64,000 nucleotides of DNA from an uncultured Bacteroidales bacterium (GTDB lineage Bacteria > Bacteroidota > Bacteroidia > Bacteroidales > Muribaculaceae): assembly GCA_900552315.1 (NCBI GenBank), contig URZM01000001.1, positions 1-64,000 on the forward strand, written 5' to 3'. Under the pieces are notes generated by a model, which made no database searches, was not told the DNA's origin, and worked only from the letters and a program-made list of their open reading frames with translations. Below, in pieces: positions 16,684 through 25,204 of the stretch (positions are counted from its first letter, which is position 1; each line of letters starts with the position of its first letter). The position numbers were made by a program, and so were the translations under genes.

Positions 16684-17382
16684 TCAGTCGCCTACGTGTA
16701 CCAGCTTCCCGATTCCTTGTTTCTTGATTTTGGCCGGCCTGCCGCTGTAGTAGACAGTGGTGGAGCCGAGTCCTTTCAGTTTCAGTTCCTCTTTGGGACG
16801 GCAATGTATCTCGCCGCCGCCGAATACATGGCAGCTCACTTTATCCGCTTCAAGCCCGCTGGCGTCTATATGGCCCGTGCCGGCCAGCTTGAACAGTGCG
16901 TTGCTGGCATTCCCATCTATCTTTATGAGGCCATGTCCTGTCATGAGCGCCGCCGTGAGCTTGTTCAGGTTCATGCCGCAGAGTTCTATGGTGCCGTTGC
17001 CGAAGAGCACGGCCTTGAACTCCGGAGAGCGGGCCAGGCTCTTTATCACTACCTTGTTCTCCGATGAGGACTCGACCTCGGTCAGGAACTCGGAGAATAC
17101 GTATATGGTAGGATAATCCAGGTTCTTGCCGATGAAATCGGCCGAAAGCTGTACTTTCAGCTTGCCGTCACCGGTGTTGGTGAACATCAGTGCGTCGGCC
17201 ATGGAGTCCTCACATTCGAATCGGGCAGTGCCGGACTTGGCTTGGTCGCACTCATACACTACATTGAGATTGTCAGGTACGTTGAGCTTGTTGAACTCCC
17301 CGGTCTTCACCTCATAAACACGGGCTGAAGCCGCCAAGGCTCCGCATAGAGCCATCAGGAATAGGTAAAAAATACGTTTCAT
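16684..17382 (-). CDS. DUF2807 auto-transporter adhesin-like secreted protein
   Basis: The 232-residue exported protein has a signal peptide ending near ASARV (residue about 21). A right-handed beta-solenoid-like body carries short repeats such as AALMTGHGLIKIDG, KLAGTGHIDASG and VFGGGEIHC, the hallmark of DUF2807 head-GIN domains, and SGRPAKIKKQGIGKLVHVG near the end. Function unknown; the family is common in Bacteroidota and is thought to be periplasmic or surface exposed. It is upstream of the flippase on the same strand with a 31-bp gap, but its product does not suggest a shared pathway. Confidence 0.85.
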   Translation of the reverse strand: MKRIFYLFLMALCGALAASARVYEVKTGEFNKLNVPDNLNVVYECDQAKSGTARFECEDSMADALMFTNTGDGKLKVQLSADFIGKNLDYPTIYVFSEFLTEVESSSENKVVIKSLARSPEFKAVLFGNGTIELCGMNLNKLTAALMTGHGLIKIDGNASNALFKLAGTGHIDASGLEADKVSCHVFGGGEIHCRPKEELKLKGLGSTTVYYSGRPAKIKKQGIGKLVHVGD

Positions 17383-17453
17383 ATAGCTTCGTTGTTTATA
17401 AGTGTTAACTATCGCGACTTTGCCTTTGTTGCGCTGTCGGACATTTCGACCAA

Positions 17454-18443
17454 TTATTCGGTGATACCTAAGAATTTCTCGGCTATTTCATCGAGTATGG
17501 AGTTCAGGTCCTTCAACGTGTCGGCGCGAAGCATCCTTATGCGCGTCTCCCTGAAATCCGGTATACCTTTGAACAATGGCGTGGCGGCCAGATGACGCCT
17601 TATGTGAAGGATGCCCCGGTATTCGTCTATCCGCTCCACGCTCTCGTCTATCTGGCGCCGGATCATGGCGAGCTTGTCCGATGTCGGGAGTGGTGTATAG
17701 GAGCCGCTGTCGAGATATTGGCGTATGTCGTGGAAAATCCAGGGTGCCCCGATAGCGGCACGTCCCACCATTATGCCGTCCACGCCGTAGCGCTCGAAAT
17801 GCTCGGACGCCTGTTCCGGGGTGGTGATGTCGCCGTTGCCTATCAAGGGAATCCTGAAATCCGGATTCCTCCTCAGTTCCCCTATAAGGGTCCAGTCGGC
17901 CTGCCCGGTGTACATCTGGCTGCGTGTGCGGCCATGAACGGTCAGGGCGCGGATGCCGCAGTCTTGCAGCTTCGGACCCAGTTCGGTGATTATCTTATGT
18001 TCGCAGTCCCAGCCAAGGCGCGTCTTCACGGTGACGGGGATATTCACCGCCTCCACCACCCGGCGGGTGATGTCGAGGAGCTTTGGTATGTCGCGCAGCA
18101 TGCCGCTACCTGCCCCTTTGGCCGCCACCTTCTTCACCGGACACCCGAAATTGATGTCCAGTATGTCCGGACCTGCCTGCTCGACTATCTTGGCGGCGTC
18201 AACCATGGCTTCCGGTTCGCGACCGTAAATCTGTATGGCCACGGGGCGTTCGGAGTCGTTGATGCACAGCTTGCGGGTGGTGGACGCTATGTCCCGCACC
18301 AATGCCTCTGCTGACACGAACTCGGTGTAAACGCACGAGGCCCCCATCTCTCGGCATATGAGACGGAACGAAGGGTCGGTGACATCCTCCATGGGAGCCA
18401 GGGACACCGGGCGTTCGCCAAGTTCTATATCGCCTATCTTCAT
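17454..18443 (-). CDS. dusB: tRNA-dihydrouridine synthase (DusB family)
   Basis: The flavoenzyme reduces uridine to dihydrouridine in tRNA D-loops using NAD(P)H and FMN. The 329-residue sequence has the TIM-barrel signatures: LAPMEDVTDPSFR (residues about 15-27), the catalytic-Cys segment NFGCPVKKVAAKGAGSGML, TVKTRLGW, LTVHGRTRSQMY and GNGDI with GVDGIMVGRAAIG-IFH. Length and motif order are normal for the family. Nineteen bases separate it from the M16 peptidase gene upstream, so they may form one transcription unit. Confidence 0.94.
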   Translation of the reverse strand: MKIGDIELGERPVSLAPMEDVTDPSFRLICREMGASCVYTEFVSAEALVRDIASTTRKLCINDSERPVAIQIYGREPEAMVDAAKIVEQAGPDILDINFGCPVKKVAAKGAGSGMLRDIPKLLDITRRVVEAVNIPVTVKTRLGWDCEHKIITELGPKLQDCGIRALTVHGRTRSQMYTGQADWTLIGELRRNPDFRIPLIGNGDITTPEQASEHFERYGVDGIMVGRAAIGAPWIFHDIRQYLDSGSYTPLPTSDKLAMIRRQIDESVERIDEYRGILHIRRHLAATPLFKGIPDFRETRIRMLRADTLKDLNSILDEIAEKFLGITE

Positions 18444-18462
18444 CGTATGGAGCGTGTATGGT

Positions 18463-19695
18463 TCAACATAAGGTGAGTGACGAGAGCCCGTTTTCGCAGA
18501 TAAGCCGAGCCACGTCCGAGACTGCCTGGGGAGTCAGGGCGGCCAAGGCTGCTTTTGTGGTTTGTATGTCGAGCACTTTGTCATAATAGAGCAGTGACTT
18601 GCCGAGGTTCATGGCCTGGCTTTCGGCGTATGAGGCCGCCACCTGAAGCTGCCCGGAGTATTGGCGCACGGCGGCGTCGAAAACGCGCGGTTTCATCGGT
18701 GTCTCGGCCAGCCTCAGCAACTCCGAGCGGATTATGCGTTTGCAGGGCCTGATGTGCTCACGGTCACAGCCGAAATATACCTCGAAGAGCCCGCAGTCGC
18801 TGAGCAGCCCCACCATCGAGTCTACCGTATAGACATACCCCCGTTTGTCGCGAAGCTCCCTGTTCAGCACCGAGTTCATGGCCGGGCCTCCCAGATGGTT
18901 GTTCAGCAGAAACAGCGCGTAGCGTCTTTCATCAAGACGTCCGAACACACGTGAGCCCATGATGGTGTGGCATTGGTGCAGGCCCATGTCGCGTGTAAGG
19001 TCAAACGCTTCGGGCACGGGAGGCGTCACGAGCCGTCCGGGGCGTTCCGACGCGGGGGAGCGCCTCAGCGGTGAGAAATATTTTTCCATCAGCCTGAACG
19101 CTTTGGCGCAGGATGTTTCTCCTACGCAATATAGCACCATATCCGCCGGAGTGTAATATCTCTCCACGAACCGGCGGCAAGTGTCGCTCTCAAGCGCTTT
19201 CACTGTCTGTGGCGTGCCGAGTATGTTGTGCCCAAGGCCGCTACCGGCATACATGAGGTCCTCGTATTCATCAAATATGGCTTCCGAAGGGGTGTCGAGA
19301 TATGAGTTGATCTCGTCTATCACCACATCCTTCTCCTTCTCCAGTTCTGTCGCAGGGAAAGTGCAACCGGTCACCAGGTCGGCCAGCAGGTCGAGGGCGC
19401 GTTCAAGATACCCCGGCGGAGCCACGGTATATATCATGGTCTCCTCTTTGGTGGTATAGGCGTTCAGCTCGCCCCCCACACATTCCATGCGTGACGATAT
19501 GTGGTGGCTCTGACGCTTCTGGGTGCCTTTGAATATGGTATGCTCCACGAAATGCGCGAGTCCGGCTTCATCCGGGGCCTCGTCACGGGTACCGGCCCCC
19601 ACAGCCAAGCCGCAATAGGTGACTCCGGGTCGCGGACGGAACACGCACCGCAAGCCGTTGGACAATCTCGTTATTTCATAATCGGTAAGACTCAT
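18463..19695 (-). CDS. M16 family zinc peptidase
   Basis: A 410-residue protein with the inverted zinc motif HFVEH (residues 48-52) and the downstream Glu in GGELNAYTTKEETMIY. The C-terminal half is the second M16 domain, with the RGYVYTVDS segment. It belongs to the processing-protease-like, single-chain branch and probably degrades or trims small peptides; cytoplasmic because no signal peptide is seen. The ATG at 19695 is preferred over a GTG at 19707 because the -7 box at 19722-19729 leaves only a few bases of leader for the GTG. Divergent from the DUF6377 gene. Confidence 0.88.
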   Translation of the reverse strand: MSLTDYEITRLSNGLRCVFRPRPGVTYCGLAVGAGTRDEAPDEAGLAHFVEHTIFKGTQKRQSHHISSRMECVGGELNAYTTKEETMIYTVAPPGYLERALDLLADLVTGCTFPATELEKEKDVVIDEINSYLDTPSEAIFDEYEDLMYAGSGLGHNILGTPQTVKALESDTCRRFVERYYTPADMVLYCVGETSCAKAFRLMEKYFSPLRRSPASERPGRLVTPPVPEAFDLTRDMGLHQCHTIMGSRVFGRLDERRYALFLLNNHLGGPAMNSVLNRELRDKRGYVYTVDSMVGLLSDCGLFEVYFGCDREHIRPCKRIIRSELLRLAETPMKPRVFDAAVRQYSGQLQVAASYAESQAMNLGKSLLYYDKVLDIQTTKAALAALTPQAVSDVARLICENGLSSLTLC

Positions 19696-19721
19696 GGGGT
19701 AGCTCACTGTTGTTTAACATG

Positions 19722-19752
19722 CAAATTTACTCCAAATTTCGCAAATCACAAA
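19722..19752 (-). promoter_or_regulatory. promoter of the M16 peptidase gene
   Basis: On the minus strand TTTG (19749-19752), 19 bp and TAAATTTG (19722-19729) give the expected -33/-7 pattern. This places the start of transcription about 20 bp before the ATG at 19695. Confidence 0.65.
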
Positions 19753-19794
19753 ACCCGCGTGAAACCCGTGTGATCTGCCGTATTCTCATTACGG

Positions 19795-19825
19795 TTGGCG
19801 ATGTCATGCTTTTTTCGTAACTTCG
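19795..19825 (+). promoter_or_regulatory. promoter of the DUF6377 gene
   Basis: TTGG (19795-19798), 19 bp and TAACTTCG (19818-19825) match the Bacteroidota pattern with TTCG in place of TTTG. The start codon is about 50 bp downstream. Confidence 0.55.
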
Positions 19826-19878
19826 CGGCTGAGTGTGCGTTCAAGGATGCTCTCGTGATAATCTATATTTCTACTGTG

Positions 19879-21456
19879 ATGCGTAAAATACTTGTTTTCA
19901 TCGTTGCCTTCACTTATATGCTGGCTGTGACTGCGGCTTGTTCCCGCCATGACGGCCCCGTAGGGATGGAGAATGAGCTTGACCGCCTGGACCGGACTCT
20001 CCAGAGCGCAGAAAAGTTTGACAACAGGAAGAAACACCGCCTCGACTCGCTCCATAACCTGCTTGACGCCACGCCTGCACAGGACGTGGACCGCATGTGG
20101 AAGCTCAATATGGCACTGGGAGAGCAATATCTGGCTTTTTGCTCGGATTCATCGGCCTATTTTTTTAACCGGGCGCACAAATTGGCCGAGTCCAACGGCC
20201 TTGCTGACGAAGAGATTGACAGCCGCATATCGTTGGCATACGCACAGAGCGCCGCAGGTCTGTTCACGCTCGCTCACAACACGCTGACGGCGCTCGACAC
20301 GATACCGCTTGACCCTGTAAGGCAGATTGAGTATGCCAAGGTGGCGCGGCAGCTCTATTCTTATATGGAGGAGTATGCCAAAGGACATGAGAACGAGGCC
20401 GACTATAAGGGCAAGGGCTTGGAGTATGAGCAGTATCTCATCACGCACTTGCCGGAGATGGACCCGTATGGCAGATTCCTGCACGCGCAGCAGCTTCACC
20501 GCTCCGGGAGCACGGCCCAGGCCCGCAAGCTGGCCCTGGAGCTCCTGAAAACGTTGCCTGAAGACGCCAACCTATATGGCATGACGGCATACCTTATGGC
20601 CCAGATCGCACGTTCCGAGGGCAAGGATACGGAGTATGGCAAGTATCTGGCCATTGCCTCTATATCTGACGTGAAGGCGAGCGTCAAGGAGACGATGGCG
20701 TTGCCAGCGCTTGCCAAATGGCTGTACAACAAAGGGGAGGTGGACAGGGCCTACCGATATATAAACACATCGCTTCAGGACGCCATGACCTCCAATGCGC
20801 GTATGAGGACAGTGGAGATAGCCTCTCTGCTCCCGCTTGTGGACGAGTCGTACCGAAAGAAGATGTCTTCCTCGCGTGACGAGCTTATGCTTTATCTCGC
20901 CTTGGTGGTGCTCCTGTTCGCCGTGGCTGGTGGCCTGTTGGCCGCCGTGTTCCGCAACATGAGGCGCATGTCCTCTATAAACCGCAAGTTGGCACAGCAG
21001 ACAAAGGTGCAGGAATCATATATAGGACATTTCCTGGGGCTGTGCTCGTCATATTCCGAGAAACTGGACTCTATGCGCCGCATGGTGAACCGCAAGATAG
21101 CCGCCGGGCAGACCGATGAGTTGCTCAAGATGCTCAAAAGCGGAAAATACACGGACCCGGAGAACGATGATTTCTTCGCAGTGTTCGACGAGACTTTCCT
21201 GGACCTTTACCCTACGTTCCTCGATGAGCTCAACGCGTTGCTTAAGCCGGAATGTCGCCTCTCGCATAAGCGCGGCACGCCTCTCTCCACGGAGATACGC
21301 ATCTATGCCTTCGTGCGTCTGGGAGTAGAGGAGAGTGTCAAGATAGCGCAGATCCTTCATTGCTCCGTCTCCACGATATACACCTACAGGAACCGTATGA
21401 GAGGGCGCGCGCAGAACAGGGAGACCTTCGAAAGAGATGTCCTGGCCATAGGCTGA
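19879..21456 (+). CDS. DUF6377 membrane-anchored TPR regulator
   Basis: A 525-residue protein. The ATG at 19879 gives a lipoprotein-like signal ending in VTAAC; the longer open frame has no conserved N-terminus. Residues about 50-330 are helical repeats of TPR type, then a membrane helix (LYLALVVLLFAVAGGLLAAVF), a short coiled coil (RRMSSINRKLAQQTKVQ) and the DUF6377 C-terminus. That region ends in LSTEIRIYAFVRLGV and the helix-turn-helix-like ILHCSVSTIYTYRNRMRGRA. The layout is of a periplasmic sensor with a cytoplasmic DNA-binding tail, by analogy with other Bacteroidota regulators. Targets are unknown; a candidate ncRNA lies just downstream. Confidence 0.85.
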   Translation: MRKILVFIVAFTYMLAVTAACSRHDGPVGMENELDRLDRTLQSAEKFDNRKKHRLDSLHNLLDATPAQDVDRMWKLNMALGEQYLAFCSDSSAYFFNRAHKLAESNGLADEEIDSRISLAYAQSAAGLFTLAHNTLTALDTIPLDPVRQIEYAKVARQLYSYMEEYAKGHENEADYKGKGLEYEQYLITHLPEMDPYGRFLHAQQLHRSGSTAQARKLALELLKTLPEDANLYGMTAYLMAQIARSEGKDTEYGKYLAIASISDVKASVKETMALPALAKWLYNKGEVDRAYRYINTSLQDAMTSNARMRTVEIASLLPLVDESYRKKMSSSRDELMLYLALVVLLFAVAGGLLAAVFRNMRRMSSINRKLAQQTKVQESYIGHFLGLCSSYSEKLDSMRRMVNRKIAAGQTDELLKMLKSGKYTDPENDDFFAVFDETFLDLYPTFLDELNALLKPECRLSHKRGTPLSTEIRIYAFVRLGVEESVKIAQILHCSVSTIYTYRNRMRGRAQNRETFERDVLAIG

Positions 21457-21598
21457 GGGTGCATATCACCCCTCTGAAGATGATTGGATATTATATACAG
21501 GTCTATATCAGACTTATATTTTGATTCATATACTATATTGTAAATCAATATTTTAAAATTTAAAAAACTTATATTTAAGCTATATTGTACCCACACTA

Positions 21599-21630
21599 TT
21601 TGCAGAAGGTGCCATGTCGCAGTAATTTTG
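21599..21630 (+). promoter_or_regulatory. promoter inside the gene-free region, reading into a candidate ncRNA
   Basis: TTTG (21599-21602), exactly 20 bp and TAATTTTG (21623-21630) form one of the best promoter matches in the window, yet no credible reading frame follows. Confidence 0.65.
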
Positions 21631-21636
21631 CAATGT

Positions 21637-21896
21637 CGAAATAAAACAGCCGACAAGCCGCCAAAGGGCGGGAGGGCTTCCGGCCCGGTCGGTTTCGGCA
21701 TCTGATTCAGACAATAGCAATGTCTATTAAGATATAGTAGATTTTTCATAAGAGATATTACGGTAGAAAGAAGAAGATTAGGTTAGTAATTAAGATATTC
21801 GTAAATAAATCGTTTATGTTAGGTTTGTAGAAAAATTTAAAGAAGAAAGTTTTTTTAAACTGTGGATAATTCGTGAGAACAGTCCACAGTTTTTTT
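21637..21896 (+). ncRNA. candidate structured non-coding RNA (about 260 nt)
   Basis: The region starts after a strong promoter and ends at a terminator hairpin. The 5' part folds into nested stems: CCGAC (21650-21654) with GTCGG (21688-21692), enclosing CCGCC/GGCGG (21658-21671) and GGGC/GCCC (21674-21686). An alternative outer pairing GCCGA/TCGGC uses 21649-21653 and 21695-21699. The remainder is AT-rich. No open frame of convincing composition is present. It does not match the signatures of tmRNA, RNase P RNA or SRP RNA that could be recalled. Existence as a transcript is inferred. Confidence 0.4.
21857..21896 (+). terminator. intrinsic terminator of the candidate ncRNA
   Basis: A perfect 10-bp stem AAACTGTGGA / TCCACAGTTT with a 16-nt loop, followed by a run of T, on the plus strand. 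It is 400 bp from the stop of the DUF6377 gene, too far to be that gene's own terminator unless the ncRNA is its 3' extension. Confidence 0.7.
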
Positions 21897-21923
21897 ATGT
21901 CTTCACATTTGCCAGTCAGATGT

Positions 21924-22161
21924 CGAGGGATGGCTCTGACGAGGGATGGCTCTGAGAGGTGGCGAGAGGGGTTCTTGTGCGTGGAGTGCGGAGTGCGGCG
22001 GTAGTGAGAGTGTGGCAGGTTGGTGTGATTGACGCGGTGTGTTGTGATGGGAGCCTGGTGGGTTGGTGTGATTGACGCGGTGGGTGGCTGTGATGGGTGG
22101 CTGTGATGGAAGGCAGGTGTAAAAATGGTCAGCGTGCATGTCTGCAAAGGCATGCACGCTG
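21924..22161 (+). repeat. GT-rich low-complexity region with short direct and inverted repeats
   Basis: The stretch holds a 16-bp unit repeated in tandem (21924-21939, 21940-21955). A 22-bp unit is repeated at 22018 and 22061, and a 13-bp unit (GGGTGGCTGTGAT) in tandem at 22082-22107. An 11-bp inverted repeat with a 10-nt loop lies at 22130-22161. It continues as GA/GT-rich sequence to 22355. No gene is supported here. Confidence 0.75.
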
Positions 22162-22355
22162 GATGTGTTGGCTCGCTGGACCGTTGGTGTGCGGGAGGTC
22201 CCGTAGATGAGTGGTTCGCGAGGGCCGGCTCGTTGAGTCGGTAAGTGAGGGGAAGCGGTTGTTTTAGAGAGGAGAGCGGTTGGTCCGAGAGGGGAGCAGT
22301 CGGTTTGGTGAGGGGAGCGGCCCTTTTGGGGAAGGCACGGCGGTGCATGGGTGTG

Positions 22356-23336
22356 TCAGATGGAGAGGCGGCGCAAGGTAGCCAGGAGTTCCTGGTTTAT
22401 GGGCTTGTCGTTCTTTATGGCCTTGGTGAAGGGCACGTAGACGATTTCATCGTTCTTGATGCCTATCATTACGTTGCGTTGGTCATCGAGCAGCGCGTCA
22501 ACGGCGGCCGCTCCCATGCGTGAGGCTATGATGCGGTCGAAAGCCGTGGGCGAGCCGCCGCGTTGCAGGTGGCCGAGTATGGTCACTCGCACGTCATACT
22601 CCGGGTATTCGGTCTTCACCCTTTCGGCCAGGCCCATGGCGCCTCCTGTGATGGGACTTTCGGCCACAAGTACGATAGACGAGTTCTTGCTCTTGCGGAA
22701 CCCGGACTTTATGAGGTCGTCCAGCTGGTCAGCCTTTGTCGATATTTCCGGTATGATGGCTGCTTCCGCTCCGGCGGCTATCGCGCCGTTCAGGGCGAGG
22801 AATCCGGCGTCGCGGCCCATTACCTCGATGAAGAACAGGCGCTCGTGGCTTGTGGCCGTGTCACGTATCTTGTCCACACATTCCATGATGGTGTTGAGCG
22901 CCGTGTCATATCCTATGGTGGAGTCCGTACCGTACAGGTCATTGTCTATTGTGCCCGGCAGCCCCACTATGGGGAATGAGAACTCGTTTCCGAATATGCG
23001 CGCTCCGGTAAGGGAGCCGTCGCCGCCTATGACCACCAGGGCGTCTATCTCGTGACGGCGGAGCACGTCATAAGCGCATTGCCGTCCTTCCTCGGTCTGG
23101 AACTCTTTGCAGCGTGCGGTCTTGAGGATGGTGCCTCCGCGCTGTATGATGTTGGAGACGTTCTGAGTTGAAAATTCCTCGATTTCATCGGTGATAAGGC
23201 CCCTGTAACCGCGATATATGCCGTAGACCTTGAACCCTGCGAAGATGGATGCGCGGGTCACCGCGCGTATAGCCGCGTTCATGCCGGGGGCGTCGCCTCC
23301 GGAGGTGAGGATACCTACAGATTTGATTTTAGCCAT
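22356..23336 (-). CDS. pfkA: ATP-dependent 6-phosphofructokinase
   Basis: PfkA phosphorylates fructose-6-phosphate in glycolysis. The 326-residue protein starts at [20 protein letters not shown]; the ATG at 23336 is chosen because an upstream in-frame extension runs through the promoter. Motifs: GGDGSLTGA (ATP site), [20 protein letters not shown] (catalytic Asp in TIDND), [11 protein letters not shown] and [15 protein letters not shown] (allosteric/substrate loop). GGDGS, with Gly rather than a bulkier residue after the Asp, is typical of the ATP-using rather than the pyrophosphate-using type. The aldolase partner is encoded at 61.6 kb. Its 3' side is a repeat-rich gene-free region. Confidence 0.95.
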   Translation of the reverse strand: MAKIKSVGILTSGGDAPGMNAAIRAVTRASIFAGFKVYGIYRGYRGLITDEIEEFSTQNVSNIIQRGGTILKTARCKEFQTEEGRQCAYDVLRRHEIDALVVIGGDGSLTGARIFGNEFSFPIVGLPGTIDNDLYGTDSTIGYDTALNTIMECVDKIRDTATSHERLFFIEVMGRDAGFLALNGAIAAGAEAAIIPEISTKADQLDDLIKSGFRKSKNSSIVLVAESPITGGAMGLAERVKTEYPEYDVRVTILGHLQRGGSPTAFDRIIASRMGAAAVDALLDDQRNVMIGIKNDEIVYVPFTKAIKNDKPINQELLATLRRLSI

Positions 23337-23404
23337 AGGAAATAATTTTTGGGTGTATATTTTGCGTAAAATTTCTTTGTCCGGGGTTCTGCCTTTCGTC
23401 TCTG

Positions 23405-23436
23405 CAAAGTTAGAAAAAAGGGGCGAGTCTACCAAA
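23405..23436 (-). promoter_or_regulatory. promoter of pfkA
   Basis: On the minus strand TTTG (23433-23436), 20 bp and TAACTTTG (23405-23412). A plus-strand TAACTTTG at 23453-23460 pointing the other way may serve the divergent HAD gene, though its -33 box is weak. Confidence 0.7.
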
Positions 23437-23607
23437 TATCACGGAATATTCTTAACTTTGCAGGTTGAAAACGTCCGGCCTGACGCACATCGACGTCAGG
23501 TGCCCGTTTCAGCAGGCTTATGGCTGATGAAATCGGGGAGTCCAGGCTGTCGAGGCACTTGCCTGTCTTGGACGTGCGGGTCTGCGAGTTTGGAAATATT
23601 TCTTGCT

Positions 23608-24246
23608 ATGTTAACAAAATACACTGATATTGTGTTTGATTTGGGCGGTGTCATTCTCGACATCGACCGGGACCGATGTGTGGGACGTCTGGAGAGCCTC
23701 GGGCTCGCGGACGCCGTGCAGATGCTGGACCTTTATTGCCAGACGGGCGATTTCCTTGCCTTGGAGGAGGGAAAGCTCAGTGCCGGAGGCTTTTTTGACG
23801 CGCTGCGCCGCAAGGCCAATACGGGAGTTAACGATATGATGATAACCGATGCGCTGTGCGATTTCATAGTGGGACTGCCTGTGCACAGGCTCCAGGCCCT
23901 GAGGCAGCTTCGTGCCGAAGGCAAGCGCCTGTATGTCCTTTCAAATACGAATCCCATCATGTACCACAGTGTCATAGACAGGTTGTTCCGGCAGGAGGGT
24001 CTCAGCATACGCGACTATTTCGATGGGGAGATAGTCTCGTTTCAGGAAAAGGTATGTAAGCCGTCGCCGGCGATATTCGACATCTTGAAACGTCGCTTCC
24101 ACTTGCGAGGAGAGACGACTCTATTCCTTGACGACTCTGCGGTGAATTGCCAGGCGGCTGAGGCCAGCGGCATACACGCCGCCCTGGTGCCTCCCGGCAC
24201 TGAGTTCGCGGAAATCTTGTCAATGCCATGCGCCGAGCAGATATGA
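23608..24246 (+). CDS. HAD-superfamily hydrolase (YihX-like)
   Basis: The 212-residue cytoplasmic protein has motif I FDLGGVILD (Asp nucleophile, Gly at the second acid position as in YihX-type sugar-phosphate phosphatases), motif II LSNTNPI, Lys in EKVCKPSPAIF and motif IV LFLDDSAVNCQAA. The cap is the helical C1 type. The ATG at 23608 is selected because conserved sequence starts there; the much longer open frame covers the pfkA promoter. The stop overlaps the ribF start by four bases, suggesting coupled translation; a role as a flavin-precursor phosphatase is possible, since that step lacks a dedicated gene in many bacteria, but is speculation. Confidence 0.9.
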   Translation: MLTKYTDIVFDLGGVILDIDRDRCVGRLESLGLADAVQMLDLYCQTGDFLALEEGKLSAGGFFDALRRKANTGVNDMMITDALCDFIVGLPVHRLQALRQLRAEGKRLYVLSNTNPIMYHSVIDRLFRQEGLSIRDYFDGEIVSFQEKVCKPSPAIFDILKRRFHLRGETTLFLDDSAVNCQAAEASGIHAALVPPGTEFAEILSMPCAEQI

Positions 24247-25202
24247 GTGTGGATGGCAATGAAACGCGAGGCCGGGGGCTCATAGCCACTGTGGGCACGT
24301 TTGACGGTGTGCATGTGGGTCATCTCCATCTTCTCGGCGAGCTGAAGTGTCATGCCGGGCGGCTTGGTCTGGAGCCTGTGGCCATAGTGCTGGACACTCA
24401 TCCGTTGCAAATAGTGCGACCTGAGGGGGCGCCTCCCCAGCTCTCCACTTTCGATGAGCGCAGGACGGCGATCGAGTCGGAGGGTGTGAGGGTGGTACCG
24501 CTTCGTTTCACTGCTGAAAGCCGGACGGCGACCTCGGAGGAGTTCATGCGTAGAATACACGATGAAATGGGCATAAAAGCGTTGCTCGTGGGGCATGACA
24601 ACCGTTTCGGAAGTGACCGATGGAATGGTCTGGAACATTATCGCTCCTGTGGGGCAAAGATAGGTCTCGAGGTTATAGAAGGGAGTTGCCTGCCAGGTGT
24701 GAGCTCGTCGGCGGTGCGTAAATTGCTTGCTGCGGGCAACGTGGAGGAGGGCAACCGGCTCTTGGGACATCCGTATGAGCTTGATGGCATCGTGGTGGAT
24801 GGAGCCAAGCTGGGCCGCCGGCTCGGCTTCCCGACGGCTAACTTGCGCCCCACACATGCGGAGATGCTTGTGCCGGGTCCGGGAGTGTATGCCACCTGTG
24901 TTTCTGCCGATGGAATTGGGCGTTTTATGCCTGCCATGACCAACATAGGACATCGCCCGACCGTGACGGAGGGACCCTCAACCCTCTCCATAGAGACGCA
25001 TATCCTTGATTTTGACGGAGACATCTACGGCAAGCGGATGAGGATCCTGTTCTTGAAAAGGCTGCGGGACGAAATACGTTTCGACTCGCTTGAGGCTCTC
25101 GTGGCGCAATTGCATCACGACGCTGACGAGGCACGTGCGAGGCTTGGCGCGTCCATAGGCATCGAACAAACAGAAACGACCAATAGACAATATAAAAAAT
25201 AA
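24243..25202 (+). CDS. ribF: bifunctional riboflavin kinase / FAD synthetase
   Basis: RibF makes FMN and then FAD from riboflavin and ATP. The 319-residue protein has the N-terminal adenylyltransferase half with TVGTFDGVHVGHLHLL and GHDNRFGSDR, then LPGVSSSAVRKLLAAGNVEEGNRLLG. The C-terminal kinase half contains GRRLGFPTANL, PGPGVYAT and MTNIGHRPTV. The ATG at 24243 (ATGA overlap with the previous stop) is favoured over an ATG at 24228. The gene is followed by upp with only 2 bp between. Confidence 0.95.
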   Translation: MSVDGNETRGRGLIATVGTFDGVHVGHLHLLGELKCHAGRLGLEPVAIVLDTHPLQIVRPEGAPPQLSTFDERRTAIESEGVRVVPLRFTAESRTATSEEFMRRIHDEMGIKALLVGHDNRFGSDRWNGLEHYRSCGAKIGLEVIEGSCLPGVSSSAVRKLLAAGNVEEGNRLLGHPYELDGIVVDGAKLGRRLGFPTANLRPTHAEMLVPGPGVYATCVSADGIGRFMPAMTNIGHRPTVTEGPSTLSIETHILDFDGDIYGKRMRILFLKRLRDEIRFDSLEALVAQLHHDADEARARLGASIGIEQTETTNRQYKK

Positions 25203-25204
25203 AA

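Noticed and set aside
21758..22348. 196-codon minus-strand ORF just after pfkA
   Set aside because: Its product is Pro/His/Thr/Ser-rich because it runs through the GT-rich repeat tract, and the end is Phe/Lys low complexity. It has no domain, signal or promoter.
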